DNA of 64,000 nt from UBA6522 sp963664945 (lineage in GTDB: Bacteria > Pseudomonadota > Gammaproteobacteria > Steroidobacterales > Rariloculaceae), in the NCBI GenBank assembly GCA_963664945.1, contig OY761822.1, positions 4,588,001 to 4,652,000 of the forward strand, written 5' to 3'. Positions 17,080 through 24,844 of this stretch are shown in pieces. The position numbers and the translations under genes are program-made. The notes beneath the pieces are model-generated. The model did no database searches. It saw only the letters and a list, made by a program, of their open reading frames with translations, and was not told the DNA's origin. Numbering within the stretch: position 1 is the stretch's first letter; every line of letters starts with the position of its first letter.

Positions 17080-19119
17080 TCAATTCCAGTAGCGTGGCTT
17101 GCCCGGCATGGGTTTCAACTGGCACGCCTCGACGAAAATCTCGAAAAAGTCGGGGGTGGTCTCGAGTTCGATGTGTTCTATGCCGCGCACCAGTTGCTCG
17201 GTTTCGGTTCGGTGCCGGCGTGACAGCAGGATCTCACGGGCACCCTGGATCGCGGCATTGCCGATCTTTTCGATTCGCTCCACCGGCACGCCCGGCAGAA
17301 AACCGATCTCCACAGCGTTGTCGATGTCGATGTAGTTGGCGAAGGCGCCCGCCAGGTACAGCTTGTCGATATCGTCCGCGGTCAATCCAAGATGACGCAT
17401 GAGAATGAACTGGCCGCAGTAGGTGGCCGCCTTGGCCTGGGCGAGATTGCTCGCGTCCTCGCGGGAAAACGTGATGTTGCGCTCCGGCACGAGCGTCATT
17501 TCACGCCGCCGTTTCTCGGCGAAGACGCCCTTGGCTGAAATCTGCCCGTGACGCCGCAATTCGGCGAGCAGGTCCACCAGGCCGGAACCGCACAAGCCCT
17601 GCGGCGCGGTGCCACCGATGGTCGTGTAGTCGAAGCCGTCGCCGGTGAACGAGATCCGGTCGATCGCGCCCTCGTATCCCGGCATGCCGTACTTGACCAG
17701 CCCGCCTTCAAACGCCGGGCCCGCGGGGCAGGACGCCGTCAGCATCCGTCCGTCGTGACGGATGACGACTTCGGTGTTGGTACCGATGTCCACGAGCATG
17801 ACGGTGCGTTCATCGCCGTCGAAATCGATCACCCCGAGGCCTGCCGCGACATCCGCGCCGACGTGACTGGCCACCAGGGGCGGGCTGTAGGCCCGGGCGT
17901 TGCGGTTGATTTTCAGACCGAGCCGGCGGGCTGACGCCGAAAGCGCAGTCGATTCCCGCTTGCCTTGCTGCCACTCGTGTTCCGTCAACGACTTGTAGGG
18001 CTTAGTACCGATGCTCTGCACGTCCAGCCGGAAAAAAAGATCGCGCATCGTCGAATTGCCGACAACCACAGTTTCATAGATTTCACTGGGCGCGAATCCG
18101 AACCGATCGCTCATGCACGCAATTTCGTAGTTGATGGTGTTGGCAACGACCCTCCATAGCTCGCGACGGTGCTTGCCGTCGTACGAAATGCGGTTCATGA
18201 CGTCGCTGCCGCCGATCCGCTGCGGGTTCCCGAAGGCACAGACGTGCTCGGTTTCGCCGGATTCAAGGTCCACCAGTTCCATCACGACCGTCGTGGTTCC
18301 CAGGTCGATCGCCAGCCCGTAGATGCCCCCGCGGTATTGGTCGACCGGGCGGCCACCATAATGCACCGCGTCCCCGCTTCGGGTGACCATGGGATCGAGG
18401 TCGACCCGGCGCCGACGGCCACGGGTAAGAATTTTCGGAACGCGCCTCAAGGGCGAGAACTCGATCCCGGACCCAGGCTCGATGATCGCGGCCTGGCACG
18501 CCAGCCGATAGTTTCCCTCCAGGAATGACTCCGGGTCCGTTCTCGGCATCAAGGCATCCATGCCCCGATGGACTTCAACGATACATTCATGGCACAAGCC
18601 GCTCCGCCCGCATGAGGTGGGAACTTGTTTGGACAACTCGTCAGCGAGGTCGAACAAGGTTTGTCCGGCTTGGCGAGCCATGCGCCCGGCGTTGCTCGTC
18701 CTGTGCCCGGCGTTGCTCGTCCTGCGCCCGGCGTTGCTCGTCCTGTGCCCGGATTTGCGCTTCTGGCGGCCGGTCCTGCTCTTGCGGCGCCTGGCATCGC
18801 GCCTCCGGCGCCCGGTTTCGCGGGTCGCGGCCAATGCGTCGCCCGCTTTTTTCACCGACTCGGGGTCCGAGTCCCACGCCTCGCGGTAGTCCAGCTTGTC
18901 GTCGCCCACGCAGACCAGGCGCCTTTCCCCCTCGACCGTCCTCTTGCGCTGGTTTCGACAGCCAAACTGCGCCGTGCATTCGTCACGGGCGTTCTTGTAC
19001 GGGCAGCGCGTCAGCGATTGTTCATCCGCCTGTACAACGATGCCGGAAAGTATCTCCGTCAGGCGGTCGAGACTCTTCTGAATCTCCTGTTGACGCGTGT
19101 CTGACACTTCGCTGCCCAC
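17080..19119 (-). CDS. Corrinoid activation protein with [2Fe-2S] and ASKHA domains (RACo/AcsV-like)
   Basis: A 679-residue cytoplasmic protein that would reduce inactive Co(II) corrinoid to Co(I) with ATP. N-terminal part has three cysteines (39, 48, 54: CPYKNARDECTAQFGC), then a very basic stretch with tandem repeats (residues about 104-151), then a plant-type [2Fe-2S] site (Cys170, 176, 179 in SCGRSGLCHEC and Cys208), then the ASKHA ATPase-like domain: GLAIDLGTTTVVMELV, VVGNSTMRDLF, VDIGTNTEVVI and GSGLVDLLAEL. The GTG start follows the corrinoid gene's stop directly. The basic repeat linker is odd and described separately. Confidence 0.88.
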   Translation of the reverse strand: MGSEVSDTRQQEIQKSLDRLTEILSGIVVQADEQSLTRCPYKNARDECTAQFGCRNQRKRTVEGERRLVCVGDDKLDYREAWDSDPESVKKAGDALAATRETGRRRRDARRRKSRTGRQKRKSGHRTSNAGRRTSNAGHRTSNAGRMARQAGQTLFDLADELSKQVPTSCGRSGLCHECIVEVHRGMDALMPRTDPESFLEGNYRLACQAAIIEPGSGIEFSPLRRVPKILTRGRRRRVDLDPMVTRSGDAVHYGGRPVDQYRGGIYGLAIDLGTTTVVMELVDLESGETEHVCAFGNPQRIGGSDVMNRISYDGKHRRELWRVVANTINYEIACMSDRFGFAPSEIYETVVVGNSTMRDLFFRLDVQSIGTKPYKSLTEHEWQQGKRESTALSASARRLGLKINRNARAYSPPLVASHVGADVAAGLGVIDFDGDERTVMLVDIGTNTEVVIRHDGRMLTASCPAGPAFEGGLVKYGMPGYEGAIDRISFTGDGFDYTTIGGTAPQGLCGSGLVDLLAELRRHGQISAKGVFAEKRRREMTLVPERNITFSREDASNLAQAKAATYCGQFILMRHLGLTADDIDKLYLAGAFANYIDIDNAVEIGFLPGVPVERIEKIGNAAIQGAREILLSRRHRTETEQLVRGIEHIELETTPDFFEIFVEACQLKPMPGKPRYWN
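18681..18752. repeat. Tandem 21-base repeat inside the activase gene
   Basis: Three nearly identical 21-base units (18681-18701, 18702-18722, 18723-18743; units differ only at one C/T) plus the first nine bases of a fourth. On the coding minus strand they give the seven-residue repeat RTSNAG plus His or Arg. Because 21 is divisible by three, the frame is kept. The flanking arginine-rich sequence looks like older, decayed copies. Confidence 0.93.
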
Positions 19120-19881
19120 TCACACGCCCTGCGCAGCGCGTTCCTCCAGAAGCGATTTCGCCAGCGACACGCAGGCCAGCGCATCCTTGCCGTACCCGTC
19201 GGCGCCCATGTCGTCGGCAAACTTCTGGGTCACGGGCGCCCCGCCCACCATGATCTTGACGTCGTCGCGCAGGTCTTCATCGATAAAGGCCTCGATGGTC
19301 TTGCCCATGTTGGGCATGGTCGTGGTCAGCAGCGCCGACATGCCGAGAAGCGGCGCCCGATGCTCCTCGACTGCGTCCATGAAGGTGTCCTCATCGACGT
19401 CGACGCCAAGATCGTGGACCGTGAATCCCGCTCCGCGCAGCATCATGATGCACAGGTTCTTGCCGATGTCGTGCAGGTCGCCCTTGACCGTGCCCATGAT
19501 CACGGTGCCGAGCGACTTGATGCCCGACGCGGAAAGTATGGGCTCGATATGAGCCATCCCCGCCTTCATCGCACGCGCGCAGGCCAGCACCTCGGGCACG
19601 AAGATGAACGCATCCCGAAACTTGATGCCGACGATGCTCATTCCGGCAATCAGGCCGTCGTCCATGATTTCCAGCGCATCGATACCCTCGTCAAGGGCCG
19701 CCCTGGTCAACTCGTCGACGATGTCGTCTTCGCCCTCGATGATCCCGGCTGCGATCTCCTGCATTTTCGGCGTGACCCTGGCGAACAGCCCGATGCTGCG
19801 CCCGACCTCCTCGGGCCGCTCCAGAAATTCCTCGATTTCCTCACGAATGAATTCGTTGGATATGTCCGCAAGCACTGCCAT
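19120..19881 (-). CDS. Methyltransferase cognate corrinoid protein
   Basis: A 253-residue cobalamin-binding protein of the MtaC/MtbC/MttC family. The N-terminal helical cap (to about residue 115) is followed by the B12 Rossmann domain with the base-off motif Asp135-x-His137-x-x-Gly140 (DLHDIG), then GVDVDEDTF, MSALLTTTMPNM and VGGAPVTQKFADDMGADGYG, all typical. It carries the methyl group between the two methyltransferases encoded on either side. AGAGGCAG precedes the ATG. Only 58 bases separate it from the upstream methyltransferase gene. Confidence 0.93.
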   Translation of the reverse strand: MAVLADISNEFIREEIEEFLERPEEVGRSIGLFARVTPKMQEIAAGIIEGEDDIVDELTRAALDEGIDALEIMDDGLIAGMSIVGIKFRDAFIFVPEVLACARAMKAGMAHIEPILSASGIKSLGTVIMGTVKGDLHDIGKNLCIMMLRGAGFTVHDLGVDVDEDTFMDAVEEHRAPLLGMSALLTTTMPNMGKTIEAFIDEDLRDDVKIMVGGAPVTQKFADDMGADGYGKDALACVSLAKSLLEERAAQGV

Positions 19882-19939
19882 GACGTCTGCCTCTTTCTGC
19901 CCCGTGCGCCTGGTTCTGAATCAAACTCGTAGTGTCGTA

Positions 19940-20989
19940 TCAGTGACCGGCGTCGTTGTCGCAGTGCCAGTCAATGACCGCCTGGGGAATGGCCTTCAGG
20001 TTCTCGATGGAAGTCTGCAGGGGAATCGCACACTCGGGCCCGACCATGTCCACACCCGCGTCCAGATTCTCGAAGACCTCCTGCCTGACGGTCTCCGGCC
20101 CGCGCGAGAACAATGTCTGCGGGTTGTTGATGTTGCCGACCAAGGCGATACGGCCCTGGACCACATCGATCGACTCCCCGGGCTTGTTCTTCGAGTCGAA
20201 GTGGAAGGCGGACATGCCTGTCTGCGCAATCGCATCCATGCGGTCAACCGTGCGGCCGCAGATGTGCAGGATAATGTGACCCGGGATGCGCTCGGCAAAC
20301 TCGGTGTGCAGGTCCTGCAGGTAGCGCCGGTAGTACTCGCCGCTGACCAGGTCGCCGGTCGCGTGATCGGGCAACGTCACGGCGTCTGCGCCGGCTTCGA
20401 ACTGGGCGATCCCGTACGCCACCGTCAGGTCCTTCAGCCCGTCCAGGCAGCGTTTCGTCCTGTCGGGATCATCCAGCGACATGAGCAGGAACGGTTCGAC
20501 GCCGAAGCAGTGGTAGCCCAGCGACCACGGTCCCATGGTCTTGCCGACGATCGCCACGTCGTCGCCCAGTTCCCGGCGAAGAATCCGGATGGCTTCGACT
20601 ACGCACCGGGTATCCGGGTGATCCAGGACATCCGCCGGGACCACGATGTCTTCCGGGCCGGTCCAGATCGGCTCGCTCATGCGCACCGTGGGCCAATTGT
20701 CCTTCTGTTCCCACTGAATCCTGCAGCCCAGCGCCGATGACTCCTGGATGATGCTGAACACGGGCATGACGGTGTCGAAGCCAAGCTCCGTGTAGCTCGT
20801 GGCCGCCAGCCGCGCCATCAGCTCCGGGTTCCTGTTGGCCTCGGGAAAGGGGGCGTCCACGAGATCCATGAGTTCAACGGTCGCCACGGAAGTCGGGTTG
20901 CAAATCGGCGTGCGGTCGACCGGCTCTCCGTTGAGCGCCGCGAGCACACGTTGGCGGCTCGTCATGGACACTGTGCCTTGAGCTGACAT
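19940..20989 (-). CDS. MtaA/CmuA-type (UroD-superfamily) corrinoid methyltransferase
   Basis: A 349-residue uroporphyrinogen-decarboxylase-fold protein. It is a methyltransferase and not a heme enzyme: it keeps the zinc set His242-x-Cys244 (LHICG) and Cys320 (GPECAIP) of MtaA/MtbA/CmuA, and the N-terminus MTSRQRVLAALNGEPVDRTP is typical of that group. In aerobic methylotrophs CmuA demethylates chloromethane; in anaerobes relatives act on methanol, methylamine or methoxy substrates or on coenzyme M. No coenzyme M genes are here, so it most likely takes methyl from an organic donor. AGGAGAT lies upstream of the ATG at 20989. Confidence 0.87.
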   Translation of the reverse strand: MSAQGTVSMTSRQRVLAALNGEPVDRTPICNPTSVATVELMDLVDAPFPEANRNPELMARLAATSYTELGFDTVMPVFSIIQESSALGCRIQWEQKDNWPTVRMSEPIWTGPEDIVVPADVLDHPDTRCVVEAIRILRRELGDDVAIVGKTMGPWSLGYHCFGVEPFLLMSLDDPDRTKRCLDGLKDLTVAYGIAQFEAGADAVTLPDHATGDLVSGEYYRRYLQDLHTEFAERIPGHIILHICGRTVDRMDAIAQTGMSAFHFDSKNKPGESIDVVQGRIALVGNINNPQTLFSRGPETVRQEVFENLDAGVDMVGPECAIPLQTSIENLKAIPQAVIDWHCDNDAGH

Positions 20990-21005
20990 GCTTGATCTCC
21001 TGTCG

Positions 21006-21635
21006 CTACTGCGCGCTGGGTGCCGAAAGCACACCGCGCGCAGCCATCATCTCCGCCTCGCGCATGGCCGAGCGCACGTTCGGGGCACGAATCAGCAACA
21101 GCCCCACCAGGGCATCGTGGGACCGGCCGCATGCGAACGACACGCGGTTGGTGTAGTGCTCGTCGGTCCGCATCTCCCCGAGCCTGGCAAGCCCGCGCGC
21201 GATGGCCATCACGCGGCGAGGGCCCGTGTCCGGATTGCCTTCGATCCGCAGATCGTACTCGCCACTACCCGTCGAGACGGCGGAAACATCGCAACCGGAT
21301 CGCTTGTCGAGAATGCGCAACGGATGAGCGACGACATCACTCTCCGGGGCTACCTTGCAAGCGTCGAGAAAGACTCGCTTGACGGCCAGTTCATGCCGAT
21401 CGCCGCAGGGAAAACGGAGCAAGCCGTCACCGTCCGATTCGAGGCCGCCGAAGTTCTTCATCGTGCGCACGAGAGAGCGGATGCGATCCCCCGCCCCCGG
21501 CTTACCACTGTAGGTGTGAACGAGATAGGCCGGCCTCCCCTGTCCCTGCTGGTACAAGCCGATCGAAATGTCCTGACAGTGGGAATCCATCGAAACAAGC
21601 TCGATTCGCCTGCCCAGGTTGCGCGTCCGGCCCAT
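21006..21635 (-). CDS. Unknown 209-residue protein of the corrinoid operon
   Basis: I do not recognise this family. The ATG at 21635 lies two bases after the stop of the GntR gene, so translation is probably coupled, and 16 bases separate it from the methyltransferase start. No signal peptide or membrane segment is visible. It has the blocks SMDSHCQDISIGLYQQ, YLVHTYSGKPGAGDRIRSL, LRFPCGDRHELAVKRVFLDAC and HYTNRVSFACGRSHDALVGLL, with several His/Cys positions but no known metal motif. Its fixed place between regulator and methyltransferase suggests a role in substrate handling or methyl transfer. That is inference from position only. Confidence 0.72.
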   Translation of the reverse strand: MGRTRNLGRRIELVSMDSHCQDISIGLYQQGQGRPAYLVHTYSGKPGAGDRIRSLVRTMKNFGGLESDGDGLLRFPCGDRHELAVKRVFLDACKVAPESDVVAHPLRILDKRSGCDVSAVSTGSGEYDLRIEGNPDTGPRRVMAIARGLARLGEMRTDEHYTNRVSFACGRSHDALVGLLLIRAPNVRSAMREAEMMAARGVLSAPSAQ

Positions 21636-21637
21636 CG

Positions 21638-22306
21638 CTACAGACCCAGTGTGGAGATGGTGAAGGACTGGATGTAGTCCATGTGCGCGGCGCACGCTTC
21701 GGCGGCCGCATCTTCATCTCCGCTGGCAATGGCCCTGGCGATGGCCGCATGCATTTCGGCGACCTTCGCCAGGTCGCCGGCCCGCAGATGGTGCTTGTGC
21801 CAGAAACGCCGCGACAGGCCGTGAATCTGCTGCAGCATGCGGGCACAGAACTCGTTGTCGGCCGCATCGGCGATCCATTCGTTGAGTTCCCGGTCCAGGT
21901 GCAGGAAGGCGATGTAGTCCCGCTGCTCCGCTGCGGCGACCGCATCTTCGGCAATCCTTCGAAACCGGTCCCGCACCGCGTGGTCAGCCCTGCGCGCACA
22001 AAGCCGGATACTCAATTCCTCAACCGCACGCCGCGCTTCCAGGACCCGCAACTGCTGGCGGATGTCGATGCCGGTTATCCGGATACCGCGGCGCGGCATG
22101 ATCTCCACCAGCCCCTCCGCGGCCAGCCGCTGCAAGGCTTCCCGTACCGGGGTCCGCCCGACACCGAGTCGCGCGACCAGCCTGGACTCGGACAGTACCG
22201 TGCCCGGTTCGAACTCCATCGTCACGATCATTTCTTCCAGCAAGCTGTACGCCTGTTCCGACTTGGACTTGATCGCGTTTTCCAGAGATACCGCGTCTGT
22301 GGACAT
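21638..22306 (-). CDS. GntR-family transcriptional regulator (FadR/FCD type)
   Basis: A 222-residue protein: N-terminal winged helix-turn-helix (ESRLVARLGVGRTPVREAL then LAAEGLVEIMPRRGIRI, residues about 17-85) and a C-terminal all-helical FCD ligand domain with the metal-ligand pattern FLHLDRELN ... AEMHAAIARAIASGDEDAA ... AHM. FCD regulators usually sense sugar acids or other carboxylates. It heads the corrinoid operon, so it probably controls that operon and itself through the palindrome at 22383-22396. The ATG at 22306 is preferred; the frame extends upstream to a TTG but that crosses the promoter. Confidence 0.9.
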   Translation of the reverse strand: MSTDAVSLENAIKSKSEQAYSLLEEMIVTMEFEPGTVLSESRLVARLGVGRTPVREALQRLAAEGLVEIMPRRGIRITGIDIRQQLRVLEARRAVEELSIRLCARRADHAVRDRFRRIAEDAVAAAEQRDYIAFLHLDRELNEWIADAADNEFCARMLQQIHGLSRRFWHKHHLRAGDLAKVAEMHAAIARAIASGDEDAAAEACAAHMDYIQSFTISTLGL

Positions 22307-22354
22307 GGGAAATTTTTCCGAAACGGTGCCGGCCAGATGCCTCGCCAGGCGCTC

Positions 22355-22396
22355 AGTATATTTGGTATATGATTGCCCGTAAACTGATATATCAGT
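22355..22396 (-). promoter_or_regulatory. Promoter and palindromic operator of the GntR-corrinoid operon
   Basis: On the minus strand a TATACT -10 box (22355-22360) lies exactly 17 bases from TTTACG (22378-22383, four of six matches to the -35 consensus). Directly upstream and overlapping by one base is the perfect 14-base palindrome ACTGATATATCAGT (22383-22396). The position suits a repressor that blocks RNA polymerase, most simply the FCD regulator encoded 50 bases downstream. This palindrome differs from the ATTGTnnACAAT sites elsewhere in the window. Confidence 0.68.
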
Positions 22397-22510
22397 CAAG
22401 AACAGGTTTGGGCAAAGGCTGTCCGGAACAAAGTCAGTGCGAAGTGCAGGTATTCAGGTCTGGGCTGAAATCAGCGTTTGACGCGCACCAAGGTGCCGCC
22501 GCAGCACCGA

Positions 22511-23653
22511 TCAACTGACCGCAACATGGCCGAATTCCGGTCGATCCACCGCAGACCTGCCCTCCAGCACCTCATGGGGAGCCAGCAGGTCGAAGTCGAA
22601 TTTCACCCCGATTCCGGGTTCGTCGCAAGCAACGGCCCGATGATCATCCAGGACGAGCGGTCGGCTCGTGTATTTGTCGATGGGAAAACTGTGAATCTCG
22701 AGCCAGCCGCCGTTGGGCTGCGACGATACGAGCCCCACGTGCAGTTCGTGCATTCCATGTGAACACACCGGAATCCCGCGGGCGCGGAACATTTCCGCGA
22801 CCCGCAGCCAGGTCGTGATTCCGCCGCAATTCGACGCGTCAGGCTGAATATACGAAAGGCCTGCCCGATCCCGTGCGAACTTGAACTCATGCAGGGTGTG
22901 CAAATTCTCTCCCATGGCCAGGGGAACGCCAGTTGCAGCGGCGATTCTTGCGTAGCCGTCAAAGTCGTCCGGAATGGTTGGTTCCTCGAACCAGACGATA
23001 TCGTGCTGCTTGAACGCGTTGGCCGCGTCGATGGCCTCTTCCACGGAGAAGTAATAGTTCGCATCGACCATGAACGGAACCTCCGGACCGATAAGTCCGC
23101 GGACGGACTCGACGCGGTCAATATCCTCTTCGAGATCCTCCTTGCCGACCTTTATCTTGACCGCATTCGCACCGCCGTTCAGGTACCCCGAAATGCTGTT
23201 CAGCAGCTTCTTCTTGGGAAAGTTCAGGTCGATGCCGCCCTGGTACGCCCTGCAGGAATTGTTCGCCCCGCCCACCAGCTTCCATAGCGGCATACCGGCA
23301 TCCTTGCATCGGATATCCCACAGCGCGATGTCGATGGCCGACATGGCAAACGAAGCCACGCCGCCGCGGCCGACGTAGTGTATGTGCCAGCTCATGAAGT
23401 CCAGGATGGCTTCCGGCGAGCTGCCATCGCAGCCGATCAGGGCCGGGACGAGGTCCTGGTCGATCATGCACATGATGGCGCCGCCGCCACGCCCGCCGGT
23501 GTAGGTGTATCCGGTGCCCGTGGAGCCGTCCGCCAGCTCGACGGTTGCGGTGATCAGTTCGAAATGGCTGTGCGCGCCGTGCCGCGCATCGCACAGCACT
23601 TCAGCCAGGGGTACCCTGAACATCCGCGTTTCGACTGACTTGATGGAACTCAT
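22511..23653 (-). CDS. aci: 3,6-anhydro-alpha-L-galactonate cycloisomerase (ACI)
   Basis: A 380-residue enolase-superfamily enzyme (mandelate-racemase subgroup). Lys166/Lys168 in VKIKVG, metal ligands Asp197 (MVDAN), Glu223 (WFEEP) and Glu249 (MGEN), and His299 (SHGMHELH) are present. Long blocks such as HFELITATVELADG, YTYTGG, WHIHYVGRGG and MGENLHTLHEF match what I know of the Vibrio sp. EJY3 cycloisomerase, which opens 3,6-anhydro-L-galactonate to 2-keto-3-deoxy-L-galactonate. The surrounding agar genes support this. It is the last gene of the sugar-porter operon, 26 bases after the other enolase-family gene. Confidence 0.92.
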   Translation of the reverse strand: MSSIKSVETRMFRVPLAEVLCDARHGAHSHFELITATVELADGSTGTGYTYTGGRGGGAIMCMIDQDLVPALIGCDGSSPEAILDFMSWHIHYVGRGGVASFAMSAIDIALWDIRCKDAGMPLWKLVGGANNSCRAYQGGIDLNFPKKKLLNSISGYLNGGANAVKIKVGKEDLEEDIDRVESVRGLIGPEVPFMVDANYYFSVEEAIDAANAFKQHDIVWFEEPTIPDDFDGYARIAAATGVPLAMGENLHTLHEFKFARDRAGLSYIQPDASNCGGITTWLRVAEMFRARGIPVCSHGMHELHVGLVSSQPNGGWLEIHSFPIDKYTSRPLVLDDHRAVACDEPGIGVKFDFDLLAPHEVLEGRSAVDRPEFGHVAVS

Positions 23654-23679
23654 GATCGTGCGTTGCCTTGCATGCGCGG

Positions 23680-24837
23680 TTACCAGTTGGTTAAGGAGCC
23701 GTCCGGTTTTTTCATCCTCGGCGCCTCCCAGAACTCGAATGCTTCCTTCTCGACCCGTTCCTCGTTGACGTCTACGCCATGCCCGGGTGCGTCGCCCACG
23801 ACGTACATGCCTCCCTGCTCCCTGGGCGAACCGACAAAAAACCTGTCAAGATCGGACAGGTATCCGCTCCCGTAGAGCAAGAATTCGCACCAGGCAAAGT
23901 TCGGAATGACGGCCGCGAGCTGGATGGTCGCAGCCGTACAGATCGGGCCGATCGGATCGTGAGGCATCACGTCGATATAGTGGGTTTCGGCCGCAGCGGC
24001 AACCTTGACGGCTTCCGTCAGACCGCCGACATTGCAGACATCGATTCGCGCGAAGCTCGCAATGCCCTGCTCGATGTACCTCATGAAATCCCACTTGCTT
24101 GCACATTCCTCACCGATTGCGAATGGCACGTCAATCATCTGGCGAAGGATTTCGTACGCTTCGGGCGTCTGATGGCGAATGGGATCCTCGATGAAGTCCA
24201 GCGTGCCACGCGGCATTTTCTGACAGAACGATGCCGTCTCCGCAATGGTCAGCCGGTGGTGATAGTCGATCCCGAGGGTGATGTCGTTGCCAAGCTCCTG
24301 CCGTGCTTCGGTAAGGATGGCCGCCGCGTCGGCGATGGATTTGCGCACATCCAGTTCCGTTACGTGTTCCGTGGAACCGTATTCGCCCGCGGTGGTGCGG
24401 ATGACCCGCCAACCCTGCGAAACCAGCGATTTGGCATCTTCAATCAGCGACCGGTCGAACGGCCGCATCGTAGTCACGAAACAGGGTACGGATTCTCGTT
24501 GTTTGCCGCCCAGCAAGCGGTGAATAGGGACCCCGAGCGCCTTGCCCGCGATATCCCACAAGGCGATGTCGATCGCGGAGATCGCCGCAGTCAGTACACG
24601 TCCGCCTTCGAAGTACTGTCCGCGATACATTTCCTGCCAGATTGCGCCGATTCGGGTGGCGTCCTGTCCGATGAGGAACTCCCTGAAGTGCTTGATCACG
24701 CCCATAACGGCGAGTTCGCGGCTGGAGATGCCCGACTCGCCCCAACCATGAATCCCCGCGTCTGTCTCGACCTTGACCAGGCAGAGATTTCGATGCCCGA
24801 CCCAGACAGGATATGCCTTGATTTCCGTGATCTTCAT
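23680..24837 (-). CDS. Mandelate racemase/enolase-family sugar acid dehydratase
   Basis: A 385-residue second enolase-superfamily enzyme, only distantly like the cycloisomerase. GIDYHHRLT supplies the first metal-ligand aspartate and a histidine, FIEDPI and IGEECASKW the following acidic ligands, and DVMPHDPIGP a late histidine; this arrangement resembles the D-mannonate/D-gluconate/galactonate dehydratase-type members. Likely substrate is a galactonate-type acid, giving a 2-keto-3-deoxy acid that the KDPGal aldolase route could use after phosphorylation. ATG at 24837 lies seven bases after the SDR stop with AGGG upstream. Specific substrate is inference. Confidence 0.8.
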   Translation of the reverse strand: MKITEIKAYPVWVGHRNLCLVKVETDAGIHGWGESGISSRELAVMGVIKHFREFLIGQDATRIGAIWQEMYRGQYFEGGRVLTAAISAIDIALWDIAGKALGVPIHRLLGGKQRESVPCFVTTMRPFDRSLIEDAKSLVSQGWRVIRTTAGEYGSTEHVTELDVRKSIADAAAILTEARQELGNDITLGIDYHHRLTIAETASFCQKMPRGTLDFIEDPIRHQTPEAYEILRQMIDVPFAIGEECASKWDFMRYIEQGIASFARIDVCNVGGLTEAVKVAAAAETHYIDVMPHDPIGPICTAATIQLAAVIPNFAWCEFLLYGSGYLSDLDRFFVGSPREQGGMYVVGDAPGHGVDVNEERVEKEAFEFWEAPRMKKPDGSLTNW

Positions 24838-24844
24838 GGCGACC

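Noticed and set aside
19940..20989. Uroporphyrinogen decarboxylase of heme synthesis
   Set aside because: The zinc motif HxC...C and the corrinoid neighbours mark a methyltransferase.
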